DNA of 63,718 nt. It comes from Clostridia bacterium (GTDB taxonomy: Bacteria > Bacillota > Clostridia > Christensenellales > Pumilibacteraceae). Under the pieces are notes generated by a model. It had not been told where the DNA came from. It searched no databases and saw only the letters and a program-made list of their open reading frames with translations. Shown here piece after piece: positions 1 to 8,837 of this stretch. Position 1 is the stretch's first letter. Each line of letters opens with the position of its first letter. The translations under genes were made by a program, and so were the position numbers. Where the stretch lies: NCBI GenBank assembly GCA_017623435.1, contig JAGAPD010000052.1:1-63718 (forward strand), written 5' to 3'.

Positions 1-1390
1 CCATACCACGAGCAACAACGGCTGCGTGAGAGGTCATACCACCACGAACGGTGAGGATACCCTGAGAAGCCTTCATACCCGTGATATCTTCGGGAGAGGT
101 TTCAAGACGAACGAGAACGACTTTCTTGCCCTGTGCCTTCCACTCTTCAGCGTCTTCAGCGGTAAATACTACCTGACCGCAAGCAGCACCGGGGGATGCG
201 CCAAGACCACGGCCAAGGGGCGTAGCAGCTTTGAGCGCCTTAACGTCGAACTGGGGATGAAGAAGGGTGTCAAGGTTTCTGGGGTCGATCATAAGAACAG
301 CCTCTTCCTTGGTCTTGTGTCCTTCTGCAACGAGGTCAACTGCGATTTGAAGAGCCGCGGGAGCGGTTCTCTTACCGTTACGGGTTTGGAGCATATAGAG
401 TTTCTCGTTTTCAATCGTGAACTCCATATCCTGCATATCGTGATAGTGGTTTTCAAGGATTTCGCAAACCTTTACGAACTGCTCGTAAGCTGCGGGGAAC
501 TTGTTAGCCATTTCAGCGATAGGCATAGGCGTACGAACACCAGCTACGACGTCTTCGCCTTGTGCGTTGGTAAGGAATTCACCCATAAGTTTCTTTTCAC
601 CGGTAGAGGGGTCACGAGTGAACGCAACGCCAGTACCACAGTTATCTCCCATGTTACCGAAAGCCATTGCCTGAACGTTAACGGCAGTACCCCAAGAATA
701 AGGGATATCGTTGTCACGACGGTAAACGTTAGCACGGGGGTTGTCCCACTAACGGAATACGGCCTTAACTGCGCCGATAAGCTGTTCCTTGGGATCAGAG
801 GGGAAGTCAACGCCGATCTTTGCCTTGTATTCAGCCTTGAACTGATTAGCAAGCTCTTTAAGATCGTCAGCGGTAAGCTCAACGTCAAGCTTAACGCCCT
901 TTTCCTCTTTCATTTTGTCGATAAGTTCTTCGAAGTACTTTTTACCAACTTCCATAACTACGTCGGAGTACATCTGAATGAATCTGCGGTAGCAGTCGTA
1001 AGCCCAACGGGGGTTGCCGGACTTCTTAGCCATTACTTCAACTACTTGCTCGTTAAGACCAAGGTTAAGAATGGTGTCCATCATACCGGGCATGGATGCT
1101 CTAGCGCCCGAACGTACGGAAACGAGAAGGGGGGTTTCAAGGTCACCGAATTTCTTGCCGGTAACTTCCTCCATCTTGGTAATGTATTCCATAATTTCTG
1201 CCATGATTTCAGCGTTAATCTGACGGCCGTCCTCGTAATACTGAGTACAAGCCTCGGTAGAAATGGTAAAGCCCTGGGGTACGGGAAGACCAATGTTGGT
1301 CATTTCTGCAAGGTTAGCACCTTTACCGCCGAGGATTTCACGCATGTTTGCATTACCTTCGGTAAATAAGTAACAATACTTTTTTGCCAT
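1..1390 (-). CDS. ppdK: Pyruvate, phosphate dikinase, 5' part, interrupted by an in-frame TAG
   Basis: This cytosolic enzyme interconverts pyruvate, ATP and phosphate with phosphoenolpyruvate, AMP and pyrophosphate. The start [13 protein letters not shown] is followed by [10 protein letters not shown] and [16 protein letters not shown], diagnostic of the ATP-binding domain. Codon 214 is TAG, where the Clostridium symbiosum enzyme has Ser in VFRSWDNPRA. I checked the frame beyond it codon by codon: it stays open to the window edge, through [36 protein letters not shown] and the swivelling domain. The catalytic His is codon 455 ([14 protein letters not shown]), the same number as in C. symbiosum, so no residue is gained or lost. 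The C-terminal PEP/pyruvate barrel lies outside the window. GGAG precedes the ATG. The TAG may be a nonsense mutation, a base error or a readthrough site; family assignment is certain. Confidence 0.93.
749..751 (-). other. In-frame amber codon 214 of ppdK
   Basis: The codon reads CGT-TAG-TGG in the gene orientation. The flanking residues VFR and WDNPRA match the family without gap, and the missing residue is Ser. One base change (TCG to TAG) is enough. TAG ends at least one other gene here (the hydrolase at 22327), so it is not simply a sense codon in this genome. Confidence 0.9.
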
Positions 1391-1464
1391 AAGTTTTCTC
1401 CTTTTATTTCAGAATTTTTTAACTAATTTATCGTCGGGCGCGTAAATCCACACACCCAACGATT

Positions 1465-1493
1465 ATTTTACCACATATCCCACCTTTTAGCAA
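1465..1493 (-). promoter_or_regulatory. Promoter of ppdK
   Basis: TTGCTA, 17-bp spacer, TAAAAT on the minus strand, about 75 bases before the ppdK ATG. The -35 box and upstream bases resemble those of the promoter at 17297-17325 (17 of 19 identical). Confidence 0.7.
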
Positions 1494-1540
1494 GCATTTT
1501 TGAGCGAAAATGCGCAAATTTATATTATTATATAAGATAT

Positions 1541-2320
1541 TTAGTTCCCTTTGTAGTCCTTAGGCGAAACTCCCACCTCTTTTTTGAACACGGTAGAAAA
1601 ATACAACGGGTCGGAAAAGCCCGACAAAAGGGCTACGTTTTTCACTGAATCTATACCGTGATCAAGCAAAGATATAGCGTACTTTATCCTAAGCGAACGC
1701 AAATACTCCGTATACCCCACTCCCGTTTTTTTCTTAAACAGCGTAGAAATATACTTTGCGTTATATCCCGTTTGTTCCGCTACCGAAGCAAGCGACAAAT
1801 TGGGATTTGAAAAATTTTCTTCGCTTATTCTCACTATTTTGTTTACTGTGTCGCTAACGGACGTATCGCAAAGCGAAAGACGAGAAAAAGTATACAGCAA
1901 CATGCTTTCAGCCACGAGGTCAATATTGCCATCCGTAGCGCGCGCCAAACTTTCATTCCAAAGCGGAATCAAGCCGTCGTACCCCGTAAAATCACGCGTT
2001 AAATCTCCCACGCCGAAACGCGAAAACAATTCACTTGCTCTTGCCCCTGAAAAATCTATATAAAAATAACTGCCACACTTACACTCCACGAAAAAACTTT
2101 CGCCCGCAAACGCGAACAAAATCATTCCCGAACAAAAATGGATTTTCTTTTGCCCAAAGCGTGCCACCCCCTCGCCCTCTTTCACCAAAAGCAAACGGTT
2201 TTGCGCTAGCGTTATACTTTTCGCCATCACTTCAATATTAGTTTCCAAAACGAAACAGGTAACTGAAAAATCCTTAAACGCCGTGGGCGAAACGAATTTA
2301 CAAATATTCTTATCTTTCAT
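1541..2320 (-). CDS. AraC-family transcription regulator
   Basis: A 259-residue DNA-binding regulator. The N-terminal half (about residues 30-110) is a cupin-like sensor region. The C-terminal 100 residues hold two helix-turn-helix motifs, recognised by GYNAKYISTLFKKKTG and GFSDPLYFSTVFKKEVG followed by SPKDYK. It is divergent from the transporter gene at 2457 with 136 bp between them, and each side has a consensus promoter. It therefore probably controls the transporter/oxidoreductase pair, and perhaps itself. AAGGAG lies 7 bases before the ATG. The ligand cannot be read from the sequence; the neighbours suggest a sugar or sugar derivative. Confidence 0.92.
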   Translation of the reverse strand: MKDKNICKFVSPTAFKDFSVTCFVLETNIEVMAKSITLAQNRLLLVKEGEGVARFGQKKIHFCSGMILFAFAGESFFVECKCGSYFYIDFSGARASELFSRFGVGDLTRDFTGYDGLIPLWNESLARATDGNIDLVAESMLLYTFSRLSLCDTSVSDTVNKIVRISEENFSNPNLSLASVAEQTGYNAKYISTLFKKKTGVGYTEYLRSLRIKYAISLLDHGIDSVKNVALLSGFSDPLYFSTVFKKEVGVSPKDYKGN

Positions 2321-2338
2321 TGTTTACTCCTTTTTTCC

Positions 2339-2367
2339 ATTATAGCACACACGCGATAAAAGAGCAA
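2339..2367 (-). promoter_or_regulatory. Promoter of the AraC gene at 1541
   Basis: TTGCTC, 17-bp spacer, TATAAT on the minus strand. It is back to back with the plus-strand promoter at 2409. Confidence 0.75.
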
Positions 2368-2394
2368 GAAAAAATAACTTTTTTCAATAAACTT

Positions 2395-2437
2395 ATGGAT
2401 TTTTTCCATTGAAAAGAGCAAAATAAACTGCTATAAT
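2395..2437 (+). promoter_or_regulatory. Promoter and possible operator of the transporter gene
   Basis: TTGAAA (2409-2414), 17-bp spacer and TATAAT (2432-2437) precede the AGGAGG site of the transporter. A 5-bp inverted repeat, ATGGA-TTTTT-TCCAT (2395-2409), abuts the -35 box and may be an operator half-site pair for the divergent AraC protein. The promoter is clear; the operator is a guess. Confidence 0.7.
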
Positions 2438-2456
2438 ATCTACAAAAGGAGGACGT

Positions 2457-3317
2457 ATGTACTGGCTGATAATAATTTCCGTAATAATGTTCGGCCTAGG
2501 TTTTTTAAGCCAAGAAGTTTACGGAAAAATGCGCGGTAGTAGCATTAAAATAAGTCTACAATTCAGTTTATTCGGTTCGATAGCCGGACTCGTCGTTTTG
2601 CTAATCGTAAACGCGTTCAAAATAGAATTTACACTTTTTACGCTAATTATGGCGTTACTTTCCACCGCAAACGGAATAGCGTTTACTTTTTGTTCGTTCA
2701 AAGCGCTCGGTTCTATTAACCTATCCGTCTATTCTCTTTTTTCAATGTTAGGCGGAATGATACTCCCCTTTTTGCAAGGCATTATTTTTTACGGCGAAGC
2801 GTTCACTCTCGCAAAAGCCATTTGTCTTATTTTTATCACGGCGGCACTTGTTTTAACGGTGAAAAAAGGCGAAAAAACGACTAACTTTATTTATTACGCA
2901 GGCGTGTTCGTCCTTAACGGAATGAGCGGTGTACTCACAAAAATCTTTACTGCGTCCGCACTTCCCAAGACTTCACCTGCCGGTTATACTATCTTATGCG
3001 CCCTTTGCTCTATCGTCGTTTCTCTACTTCTACTCGTTATCTTTTTTCGCAAAAAAGAAGATTGTCCGCCCGTAAATTTCAAAAATTCTTCGGTAGCCTG
3101 TTTTAAGGGCGCAATCAACAAAGTCGCAAACTTTTTACTCGTGATAGCTCTCGCCACCGTCGAGTCGTCCGTTCAATACCCCATGGTAACGGGCGGAGTA
3201 ATGATTGTTTCCACTATTATTTGTTTTTTAGGCAAGCAAAAACCGTCGAAAAAGCAAGTTTTATCCATCGCACTCGCGTTTTTCGGAACGCTCGCATTGT
3301 TTATAATTCCCATCTAA
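2457..3317 (+). CDS. EamA/DMT-superfamily membrane transporter
   Basis: A 286-residue, very hydrophobic protein with about ten predicted membrane helices in two homologous halves, the usual size and layout of drug/metabolite transporters. Helix-rich blocks such as LIIISVIMFGLGFLS and SVYSLFSMLGGMILPFLQG, the latter like the EamA loop before the fifth helix, support this. AGGAGG sits 3 bases before the ATG. The stop is 13 bases before the oxidoreductase ATG, so the two are cotranscribed. It most likely moves a sugar, sugar acid or related metabolite across the cytoplasmic membrane, but the substrate is not visible. Confidence 0.85.
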   Translation: MYWLIIISVIMFGLGFLSQEVYGKMRGSSIKISLQFSLFGSIAGLVVLLIVNAFKIEFTLFTLIMALLSTANGIAFTFCSFKALGSINLSVYSLFSMLGGMILPFLQGIIFYGEAFTLAKAICLIFITAALVLTVKKGEKTTNFIYYAGVFVLNGMSGVLTKIFTASALPKTSPAGYTILCALCSIVVSLLLLVIFFRKKEDCPPVNFKNSSVACFKGAINKVANFLLVIALATVESSVQYPMVTGGVMIVSTIICFLGKQKPSKKQVLSIALAFFGTLALFIIPI

Positions 3318-3330
3318 AAGGAGAAAAAAT

Positions 3331-4572
3331 ATGAAAAAATTAAAAGTAGGTATATTCGGTTTTGGCCCGCGCGGTCAGTCTTTCGTTAAAAGTTTGTTGT
3401 TACTAAACTGCGATATCGTCGCCGTTTGCGAAAATCGTCCTGCGCAACTTGACGAAGTTAAAAAATTAATAGGAAAAGAAGTTAAGTGCTACACTTCTTT
3501 CGACGATTTTATTGAAGAAGATTTAGACGCGGTACTTCTTACTAATTACTTCCACGAACACGCGCCCTATGCAATCAAATGTTTCGAGCGCAATATTCAC
3601 GTCTTTTCCGAGTGTATCAGCAACGGCACTATGGCGGAAGGTGTAATGCTAGCACGTGCTTTCGAAAAAACCAAGAGTATCTATTTCCTTGCCGAAAACT
3701 ATCCCCAAATGAAATTCAACCTTGAAATGCAACGCGTAGCAAAAGGAGGCACTCTCGGCAAAATCTTGTATGCTGAAGGCGAATACATTCATCCTGTCTC
3801 ACCCGTAAATGCTGACTTTAACAAAACATACAAATATTCTAAAGATCACTGGCGTCATTACCTGCCTCGCACCTATTACGTAACACACTCGCTCGGCCCT
3901 ATTATGCGAGCAACGGGAGCAACTCCCAAAAAAGTATCCGCTTTTAACGCTTATCACCCCTTTCCAAGCGATACGCCTACGGCGAGTATGGTAGCGGACA
4001 GAGTTGCAATTATGACGACGCTCAACGACGACGGCTCGGTGTTTAAGTTCGTTGGTTGCGGTGGCGTAGGCGCGCACGGAAACACTTATCGCTTATGTGG
4101 GGAAAAAGGTCAAATCGAAAATTTGCGTGGCATGGGCGAAAAAATTATGCTCCGTTATAACGCTTGGGAAATCCCCGAAGGCAAAGAAGAAATCAACTTC
4201 TACGAGCCTAATTGGAACGATAAGGACGAAGAATTTATCATCGCAAGCGGTCACGGTGGTGCAGACTACATTACGCTCAGATTTTTCGTTGAATGCGTCC
4301 GCAACAACACTCAACCGCCCCATCCTTACGACTTGCACTCCGCAATAAGTATGTCGTCCGTAGCAATTTTGGCACACAGAGCCGTTCTTAACGGTGGCGG
4401 AGCGATAGATATACCCGATTTTAGAAACGAAGAAGATTGCCGTCGCTACGAAAACGATTTTGATACTCCGTTTATCACAAAAAACGGCGCGCCAACTATT
4501 CCATGTTGCTCCGTCACAGACTACAAACCATCCCCACAACAAGTTGAAGCTTTCTTAAAAACGCTTGAATAA
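3331..4572 (+). CDS. Gfo/Idh/MocA-family NAD(P)-dependent oxidoreductase
   Basis: A 413-residue cytosolic dehydrogenase-like protein. Residues 4-16 (KVGIFGFGPRGQS) form the Rossmann nucleotide-binding loop. The middle carries the family's sheet-forming C-terminal domain, with HGGADYITLRFFVECVRNN and PPHPYDLHSAISMSSVAILA near the end. The usual EKP motif is replaced by SECIS at about residue 93, which changes the proton-relay Lys, so activity may be altered. Family members oxidise or epimerise sugars, inositols and sugar phosphates. It follows the EamA transporter and is closed by a strong terminator, giving a two-gene operon under the divergent AraC protein. The substrate is unknown. Confidence 0.88.
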   Translation: MKKLKVGIFGFGPRGQSFVKSLLLLNCDIVAVCENRPAQLDEVKKLIGKEVKCYTSFDDFIEEDLDAVLLTNYFHEHAPYAIKCFERNIHVFSECISNGTMAEGVMLARAFEKTKSIYFLAENYPQMKFNLEMQRVAKGGTLGKILYAEGEYIHPVSPVNADFNKTYKYSKDHWRHYLPRTYYVTHSLGPIMRATGATPKKVSAFNAYHPFPSDTPTASMVADRVAIMTTLNDDGSVFKFVGCGGVGAHGNTYRLCGEKGQIENLRGMGEKIMLRYNAWEIPEGKEEINFYEPNWNDKDEEFIIASGHGGADYITLRFFVECVRNNTQPPHPYDLHSAISMSSVAILAHRAVLNGGGAIDIPDFRNEEDCRRYENDFDTPFITKNGAPTIPCCSVTDYKPSPQQVEAFLKTLE

Positions 4573-4583
4573 CCAAAACATAA

Positions 4584-4620
4584 AAAACGGGCTACCACGT
4601 GGTAGTCCGTTTTGATTTTT
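4584..4620. terminator. Bidirectional terminator, TACGTA/CACGTG-core family
   Basis: A near-perfect hairpin, ACGGGCTACCACGTGGTAGT with flanking CGT, bounded by A-rich and T-rich tracts. It separates convergent genes and could end both. The copy at 11892-11930 has the same stem. Confidence 0.88.
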
Positions 4621-5792
4621 TATGCGTTGGATAATGCTTTTTTGAGGACGGCTAATTCGTTATCGATTTCCTCTTTCGTCCAATCGGGATTTACGCTGAC
4701 GTACACGACGCGAGAAAGTAGATCAAGCGTTTTTGGGCACATATCGTCCGTATAAGCAGGCACGATATCTTTGTTCGCTTCCATCTTAAAAGGATCCATC
4801 AGCGGATTGAACGCACCTCTTTTTTGCATAACGGGCGTCCAGTTTTTATAGACGTGCTTGCCCGTGTCAATGGGGAGCGAGCCGTTTACGCCCTCTGCCG
4901 TAGAAAAGGCGCGCGCTTGACTTTCGCTATCAAAAACGAACGCAAGCGTAGTACCGCAATCGCCCTCGATATCGTTAGAAGGGATAAACTTAGCCACGCC
5001 GTTTAGCTCGTCCATAACGTACTTTTTGTTTTTGCGAAGGTCACGCAAAATACCGTCCATTTTTTCTAATTGCATACGCAGTACGGCAGCGGAAATTTCG
5101 TTCGCGCGGTACTCGCTACCGCAAAACTGTTCAGTCTCAACGCCCGAAAGCTGCTCGCCAAAATACGCGATAGCGCTACTGTCGTGATAAATCAACGCGC
5201 GCTCGTAAAGCGTTTTGTCGTTCGTAATCAGCGCACCGCCCTCGCCTGCCGTAACGATTTTGAAATAGTTAAAGCTAAACGCACCGCTATTACCTATCGA
5301 GCCAAGTCGCTTGCCCTTATAACTTCCACCGTCCGCCTGACACGCGTCCTCAACGACGTAAAGCCCGTATTTTTCAGCAAGCGCCATAATTTTGTCCATA
5401 TCGCAAGGGAATCCCTGAATATGCACGGGCACGATAGCCTTAGTGTGCTTTGAAATCTTCTTTTCCGTATCAATCGGGCAAAGCGTAAGCGTTTCGTCCA
5501 CTTCCGCAATTACGGGAATAGCGCCCGTTTCCAAAACCGCGATTGCCGTTGCAATATAGGTGTAAGCAGGCACGATAACTTCGTCGCCCGGGCCTACGCC
5601 AAGCGCAACCAACGCGGACGCAAGCCCTGCGTGACCGCTCGTCATCATAAGCGCGTACTTACTGTTAAAAATTTCACACATTCTTTGCTCGGCGTGCTTT
5701 ACCTGACCAAAGCCGTCGTTTATTTTAAATAGTTGCTTTGACTCAATTACCTTCGCAACCTCGTCAATTTCTTCTTGACCTATTCTGTACAT
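4620..5792 (-). CDS. DegT/DnrJ/EryC1-family PLP-dependent aminotransferase
   Basis: A 390-residue fold-type-I PLP enzyme of the sugar aminotransferase family. The PLP-binding Asp149 lies in VVEDACQADGGSYKG and the Schiff-base Lys178 in SFNYFKIVTAGEGG, so the active site is intact. TSGHAGLASALVALGVGPGD and PAYTYIATAIAVLETGAIP are the usual N-terminal blocks. Members transfer an amino group to keto-sugars or cyclitols. It is the last gene of a three-gene operon with an epimerase and a ceramidase-like hydrolase, starting 3 bases after the hydrolase stop. AAGGAG precedes the ATG. The exact substrate is unknown. Confidence 0.92.
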   Translation of the reverse strand: MYRIGQEEIDEVAKVIESKQLFKINDGFGQVKHAEQRMCEIFNSKYALMMTSGHAGLASALVALGVGPGDEVIVPAYTYIATAIAVLETGAIPVIAEVDETLTLCPIDTEKKISKHTKAIVPVHIQGFPCDMDKIMALAEKYGLYVVEDACQADGGSYKGKRLGSIGNSGAFSFNYFKIVTAGEGGALITNDKTLYERALIYHDSSAIAYFGEQLSGVETEQFCGSEYRANEISAAVLRMQLEKMDGILRDLRKNKKYVMDELNGVAKFIPSNDIEGDCGTTLAFVFDSESQARAFSTAEGVNGSLPIDTGKHVYKNWTPVMQKRGAFNPLMDPFKMEANKDIVPAYTDDMCPKTLDLLSRVVYVSVNPDWTKEEIDNELAVLKKALSNA

Positions 5793-5795
5793 AAT

Positions 5796-7100
5796 CTACT
5801 CCTTTACCACTTCTTTAAGATGATTGATACTCTCTTTAATCAGATAAAAATCCGCGTCGTCAGCGTACGGCTGAAGTCTGCCCGTCTTGAACATATCAAT
5901 CTCGTATCCGCCCCTGCAAATCTGGTCCTGCGACACGAAATATCCCTCCGAGCCGTTAGTGTTGGACAGCGACAAACAATGCGGTACGATCCCCTCGCGC
6001 GCGATTCGCAAACCTATTTCGCTAAATAATTCGTAGGGAAAAGAAAGGAAAACCACGTCGCCTATTTTAATTATAGTTTGCTTGAATTGTTTAATTTTCG
6101 CGTCTACGTACCCCTCGCTATACGACGCGAGCACGTCTTCGTAGTACTTGCGCTTTGCTCCTTCGAGGTTCACGGTATTGCCGTTAAACTTCGCGTAGCC
6201 CTCTTGCGCCTGCTCACGCGAAATGCGCGGTTCAAGCGGTACGCAAATAGTTTTCGTGCTGACTTTAAGCTTCACGTCACTACTTTTACCGCGAATAGAT
6301 TTATAAGTATTGACCGCATCTCTTCCGCCTATCGCGCCGTGCTCCCACGCGTAACGAACGTGCTGGTAGCCCACGGTAAGTCCGTTAGCCAAACGCGGAC
6401 CTACGTCACCCTCAGGCCCGTTGAAAAACGCCGTAACGCCACCGCTGACTTCGCTAAGCATATCGCAAGTCACGCCTGCCCAGTCACGCGAAATTTCGTA
6501 ATTCGTTCCTGCCGCCGTACAATGACAACCGTAATGCACCATATTCGCAACGCACTCTCGTCCGTCGAAAAAGGAAATAACGCTCATCTTGGGATCAAAC
6601 GCACCCCAAGGATTTTGCCCTAAATACACCACGTTGTCAGCGCGCAATTCGCGTCTGTTTATTCCCACGTAGCTTTCACTTACGCCTACGCCCATAGTGA
6701 CGGCACGCACGCTTTCCTTCGCCTTTTCCACCGCTTTTAAAACGCCGGGCAAAAAGATTTGCTCGTAATACTCGCGGTCCACGTCGCCCCAACCGTACGT
6801 GCCAGTAAGGTTAGGCGCGGAATGTGTATGGATAGAGTGCAAAATACACTTGTCCGCACTCACACCCGTTTTGCGCTCGATTTCTCCCAAAATTTCTTGC
6901 GTAAGGTCGTTGCTGACGGACGCGACCGTCACGCTTATCATAAACGCCTTCTCGCCAGCCTGCTCAAAGTAAAACGCCGTCGCCGTCAGATCGTCGCCCA
7001 CCGCCGTCGAAACTACGTCAGGACGGTAGCCGTAAAGATTCGTGCCCACCTTGGGCGTTATAATTTCTTGCGCAACGCCTAAAAATAATTTCTCACTCAT
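5796..7100 (-). CDS. Neutral/alkaline ceramidase-like metal hydrolase
   Basis: A 434-residue protein resembling the N-terminal catalytic domain of neutral ceramidases. LFLGVAQEIITPKVGTNLYGY is the typical start of the family. HSIHTHSAPNLTG (about residue 90) supplies the metal-binding HxH, MVHYGCHCTAAG a third His, and FFNGPEGDVGPR the next conserved block. A C-terminal SEGYFVSQDQICRGGYEID matches the end of the catalytic domain. There is no signal peptide, unlike secreted ceramidases, so it is probably cytosolic and may act on another amide or on a sugar derivative. It lies between an epimerase and an aminotransferase in one operon. A related gene is at 22327. Confidence 0.82.
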   Translation of the reverse strand: MSEKLFLGVAQEIITPKVGTNLYGYRPDVVSTAVGDDLTATAFYFEQAGEKAFMISVTVASVSNDLTQEILGEIERKTGVSADKCILHSIHTHSAPNLTGTYGWGDVDREYYEQIFLPGVLKAVEKAKESVRAVTMGVGVSESYVGINRRELRADNVVYLGQNPWGAFDPKMSVISFFDGRECVANMVHYGCHCTAAGTNYEISRDWAGVTCDMLSEVSGGVTAFFNGPEGDVGPRLANGLTVGYQHVRYAWEHGAIGGRDAVNTYKSIRGKSSDVKLKVSTKTICVPLEPRISREQAQEGYAKFNGNTVNLEGAKRKYYEDVLASYSEGYVDAKIKQFKQTIIKIGDVVFLSFPYELFSEIGLRIAREGIVPHCLSLSNTNGSEGYFVSQDQICRGGYEIDMFKTGRLQPYADDADFYLIKESINHLKEVVKE

Positions 7101-7110
7101 AATTTTCTCC

Positions 7111-7836
7111 TCAAATCAGCTTTCGCAAATTATCAATGCTGATTTTTGCGCTGACCAAAGCGTCCTCGCTCTCGTCCTGCTCAACGATAAAAACGTCAAT
7201 TCCTTTCTTCTTAGCACACTCGATTACGCCTGCAAAATTGATATTGCCGTTACCTATTTCCGCAAAAGTTACGCCCTCTTTCTCCCTCTTCATATCCTTA
7301 AGGTGCAATATCTTAACGCGCTCGCCGTGAGAAGAAATAAAATCCCTCACGTCCGCGCCACCGTGCTGCAACCAGTACGTATCAGGCATCAAATCGCCCT
7401 CAAAATTCTCGCAAACGTAATCGATTACTCGTTTTCCGCTCGCGCATCTTATAAATTCAAGGCTGTGATTGTGATAGGAAAAAGTAAAACCGTTTGCTTG
7501 CGCCAACGCGTTAAAAGCGTTCGCCCTATCAAGTAACTGCACGGTTTGCTCGTCCGTCGTCGTAAACGCGCTTATTCCTAAGTCCTTTGCTCCGCACGCT
7601 TTCGCGATGTCAAAAAGCCTTTGCGTGTACTGCTCGCAAATATCCATATCCGTCAGAATACCTATAACGGGCATTCCTTCACTTAGACACGCGTTTGCCG
7701 TGCGCTCCACGTCCTCAATCCCGCCTGCAAGCTGCACGCACTCGTATCCCATTTGCTTTAACGCACGCACCGTTTTGCGCGCGCCCTCCTCGTCGCCCGT
7801 GAGCGTTCGTACCGTGTATAGTTGAAGTCCTATCAT
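7111..7836 (-). CDS. Sugar phosphate isomerase/epimerase (xylose-isomerase-like TIM barrel)
   Basis: A 241-residue single-domain TIM-barrel protein. Metal-site blocks are visible: FSYHNHSLEF in mid-protein, ILHLKDMKREKEG, then EIGNGNINFAGVIECAKKKG and FIVEQDES near the end. Such proteins isomerise or epimerise ketoses, inosose or hydroxypyruvate with a divalent metal. It is the first gene of the operon continuing to the hydrolase and aminotransferase, with a 10-base gap to the next gene. GGAGG is 5 bases before the ATG. The divergent AraC gene at 7978 is the likely regulator. Confidence 0.88.
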   Translation of the reverse strand: MIGLQLYTVRTLTGDEEGARKTVRALKQMGYECVQLAGGIEDVERTANACLSEGMPVIGILTDMDICEQYTQRLFDIAKACGAKDLGISAFTTTDEQTVQLLDRANAFNALAQANGFTFSYHNHSLEFIRCASGKRVIDYVCENFEGDLMPDTYWLQHGGADVRDFISSHGERVKILHLKDMKREKEGVTFAEIGNGNINFAGVIECAKKKGIDVFIVEQDESEDALVSAKISIDNLRKLI

Positions 7837-7858
7837 ACGTCCTCCTTTTTATATCCAC

Positions 7859-7888
7859 ATTATACCACGACTACGCGCAAAAAAACAA
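7859..7888 (-). promoter_or_regulatory. Promoter of the epimerase operon
   Basis: TTGTTT, 18-bp spacer, TATAAT on the minus strand, about 22 bases before the epimerase start. Confidence 0.6.
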
Positions 7889-7929
7889 GGGATATTCTTA
7901 TCATAAAATACCCAAAAATTCACAAACTA

Positions 7930-7958
7930 TTGACAAAAACTCGCGCACGTGCTACAAT
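7930..7958 (+). promoter_or_regulatory. Promoter of the AraC gene at 7978
   Basis: TTGACA, 17-bp spacer, TACAAT, followed by a TAGGAGA ribosome-binding site. Confidence 0.8.
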
Positions 7959-7977
7959 AATTTTAGGAGAAAAGATT

Positions 7978-8784
7978 ATGTTATACCAAAAAATTCTTGA
8001 TAGCGACGCGTCATACTCAGCGCACGTCAGCAAGCTTACGCGCTTTATCGAACACCGCCACGCCGATATTGAAATTCATTATTGCATAAGCGGAAGTATG
8101 AAAATCAACGTAGACAAAAAAGATTACGTTTTGCAAAAAGGCGACGTGATTTTAATAAATTCTATGGTTTCGCACCAAGTCCCCGACAACGAGGATAACG
8201 AAGACCTTGTAATTATCGTTGGCCCTACGCTACTTAAAAAACATTTTTCCTTGTTTTCAAGCAAGCGTATTCATTCCCCCGTTTGCTCGCTTTACGAAAA
8301 TAACGACGACGAACTTTTGCTTGCGCTAAACGAGACGGCTGACCTGTGCAAAAACGGTCAAACGGACGAATTGATGACGATAGGCAATATTTATAAAATT
8401 TGCGCACTTCTTTTGGCCAAATACGACAACCCCACACAAGATAAAAATCAGGACTTACGCACCGTGCAAAACGTGGATAAAGCGCTTGATCTGATATACT
8501 ACCACTACTTTCAACCCGTCACCGTTGACGACGCCGCCTCCGCCACAGGCTACGGCAAAAGTAATTTTTGCAAAATTTTCAAAAACATAATAGGCGAAAC
8601 CTTTCACAGCCTACTTAACAAACAGCGCGTAAGCGTAGCGTGTACGCTCCTTCGCCAAACTAATATGTCAATAAGCGAAATTTCTCAAGAGGTAGGCTTT
8701 AGCGAAACGAAAACTTTTTGCCGTATTTTTCGCTCTCTTTACGACTGTTCACCCGGTCAATACCGCAAAGAAAAATCAAAATAA
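7978..8784 (+). CDS. AraC-family regulator with N-terminal cupin
   Basis: A 268-residue regulator. The N-terminal half contains a cupin barrel, HADIEIHYCISGSMKINVD followed by LQKGDVILINSMVSHQVPD, the usual sugar-sensing arm. The C-terminal half has the two helix-turn-helix motifs, ATGYGKSNFCKIFKNIIG and VGFSETKTFCRIFRSLY, ending in SPGQYRKE. The ATG was chosen because the consensus promoter and a GGAGA site lie directly upstream; longer reading would run through the promoter. It is divergent from the epimerase/hydrolase/aminotransferase operon and probably controls it. Confidence 0.92.
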   Translation: MLYQKILDSDASYSAHVSKLTRFIEHRHADIEIHYCISGSMKINVDKKDYVLQKGDVILINSMVSHQVPDNEDNEDLVIIVGPTLLKKHFSLFSSKRIHSPVCSLYENNDDELLLALNETADLCKNGQTDELMTIGNIYKICALLLAKYDNPTQDKNQDLRTVQNVDKALDLIYYHYFQPVTVDDAASATGYGKSNFCKIFKNIIGETFHSLLNKQRVSVACTLLRQTNMSISEISQEVGFSETKTFCRIFRSLYDCSPGQYRKEKSK

Positions 8785-8787
8785 CAT

Positions 8788-8825
8788 AAAAACGACAGGA
8801 TACGTACCCTGTCGTTTTAATTTTT
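8788..8825. terminator. Bidirectional terminator, TACGTACC-core family
   Basis: Stem ACGACAGG / CCTGTCGT around an ATACGTAC loop, with A and T tracts on both sides. It lies between convergent genes. Confidence 0.88.
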
Positions 8826-8837
8826 ATAAGCTTTTAC

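Noticed and set aside
26..1369. Long plus-strand open frame of 447 codons opposite ppdK
   Set aside because: It is the exact antisense register of ppdK; the minus strand carries clear family motifs and a ribosome-binding site.
6090..6125. Another TACGTACC core in the ceramidase-like gene (TCTACGTACCCCTCG)
   Set aside because: The CGTTTT arm and the inverted partner are missing, so it is probably a chance match.
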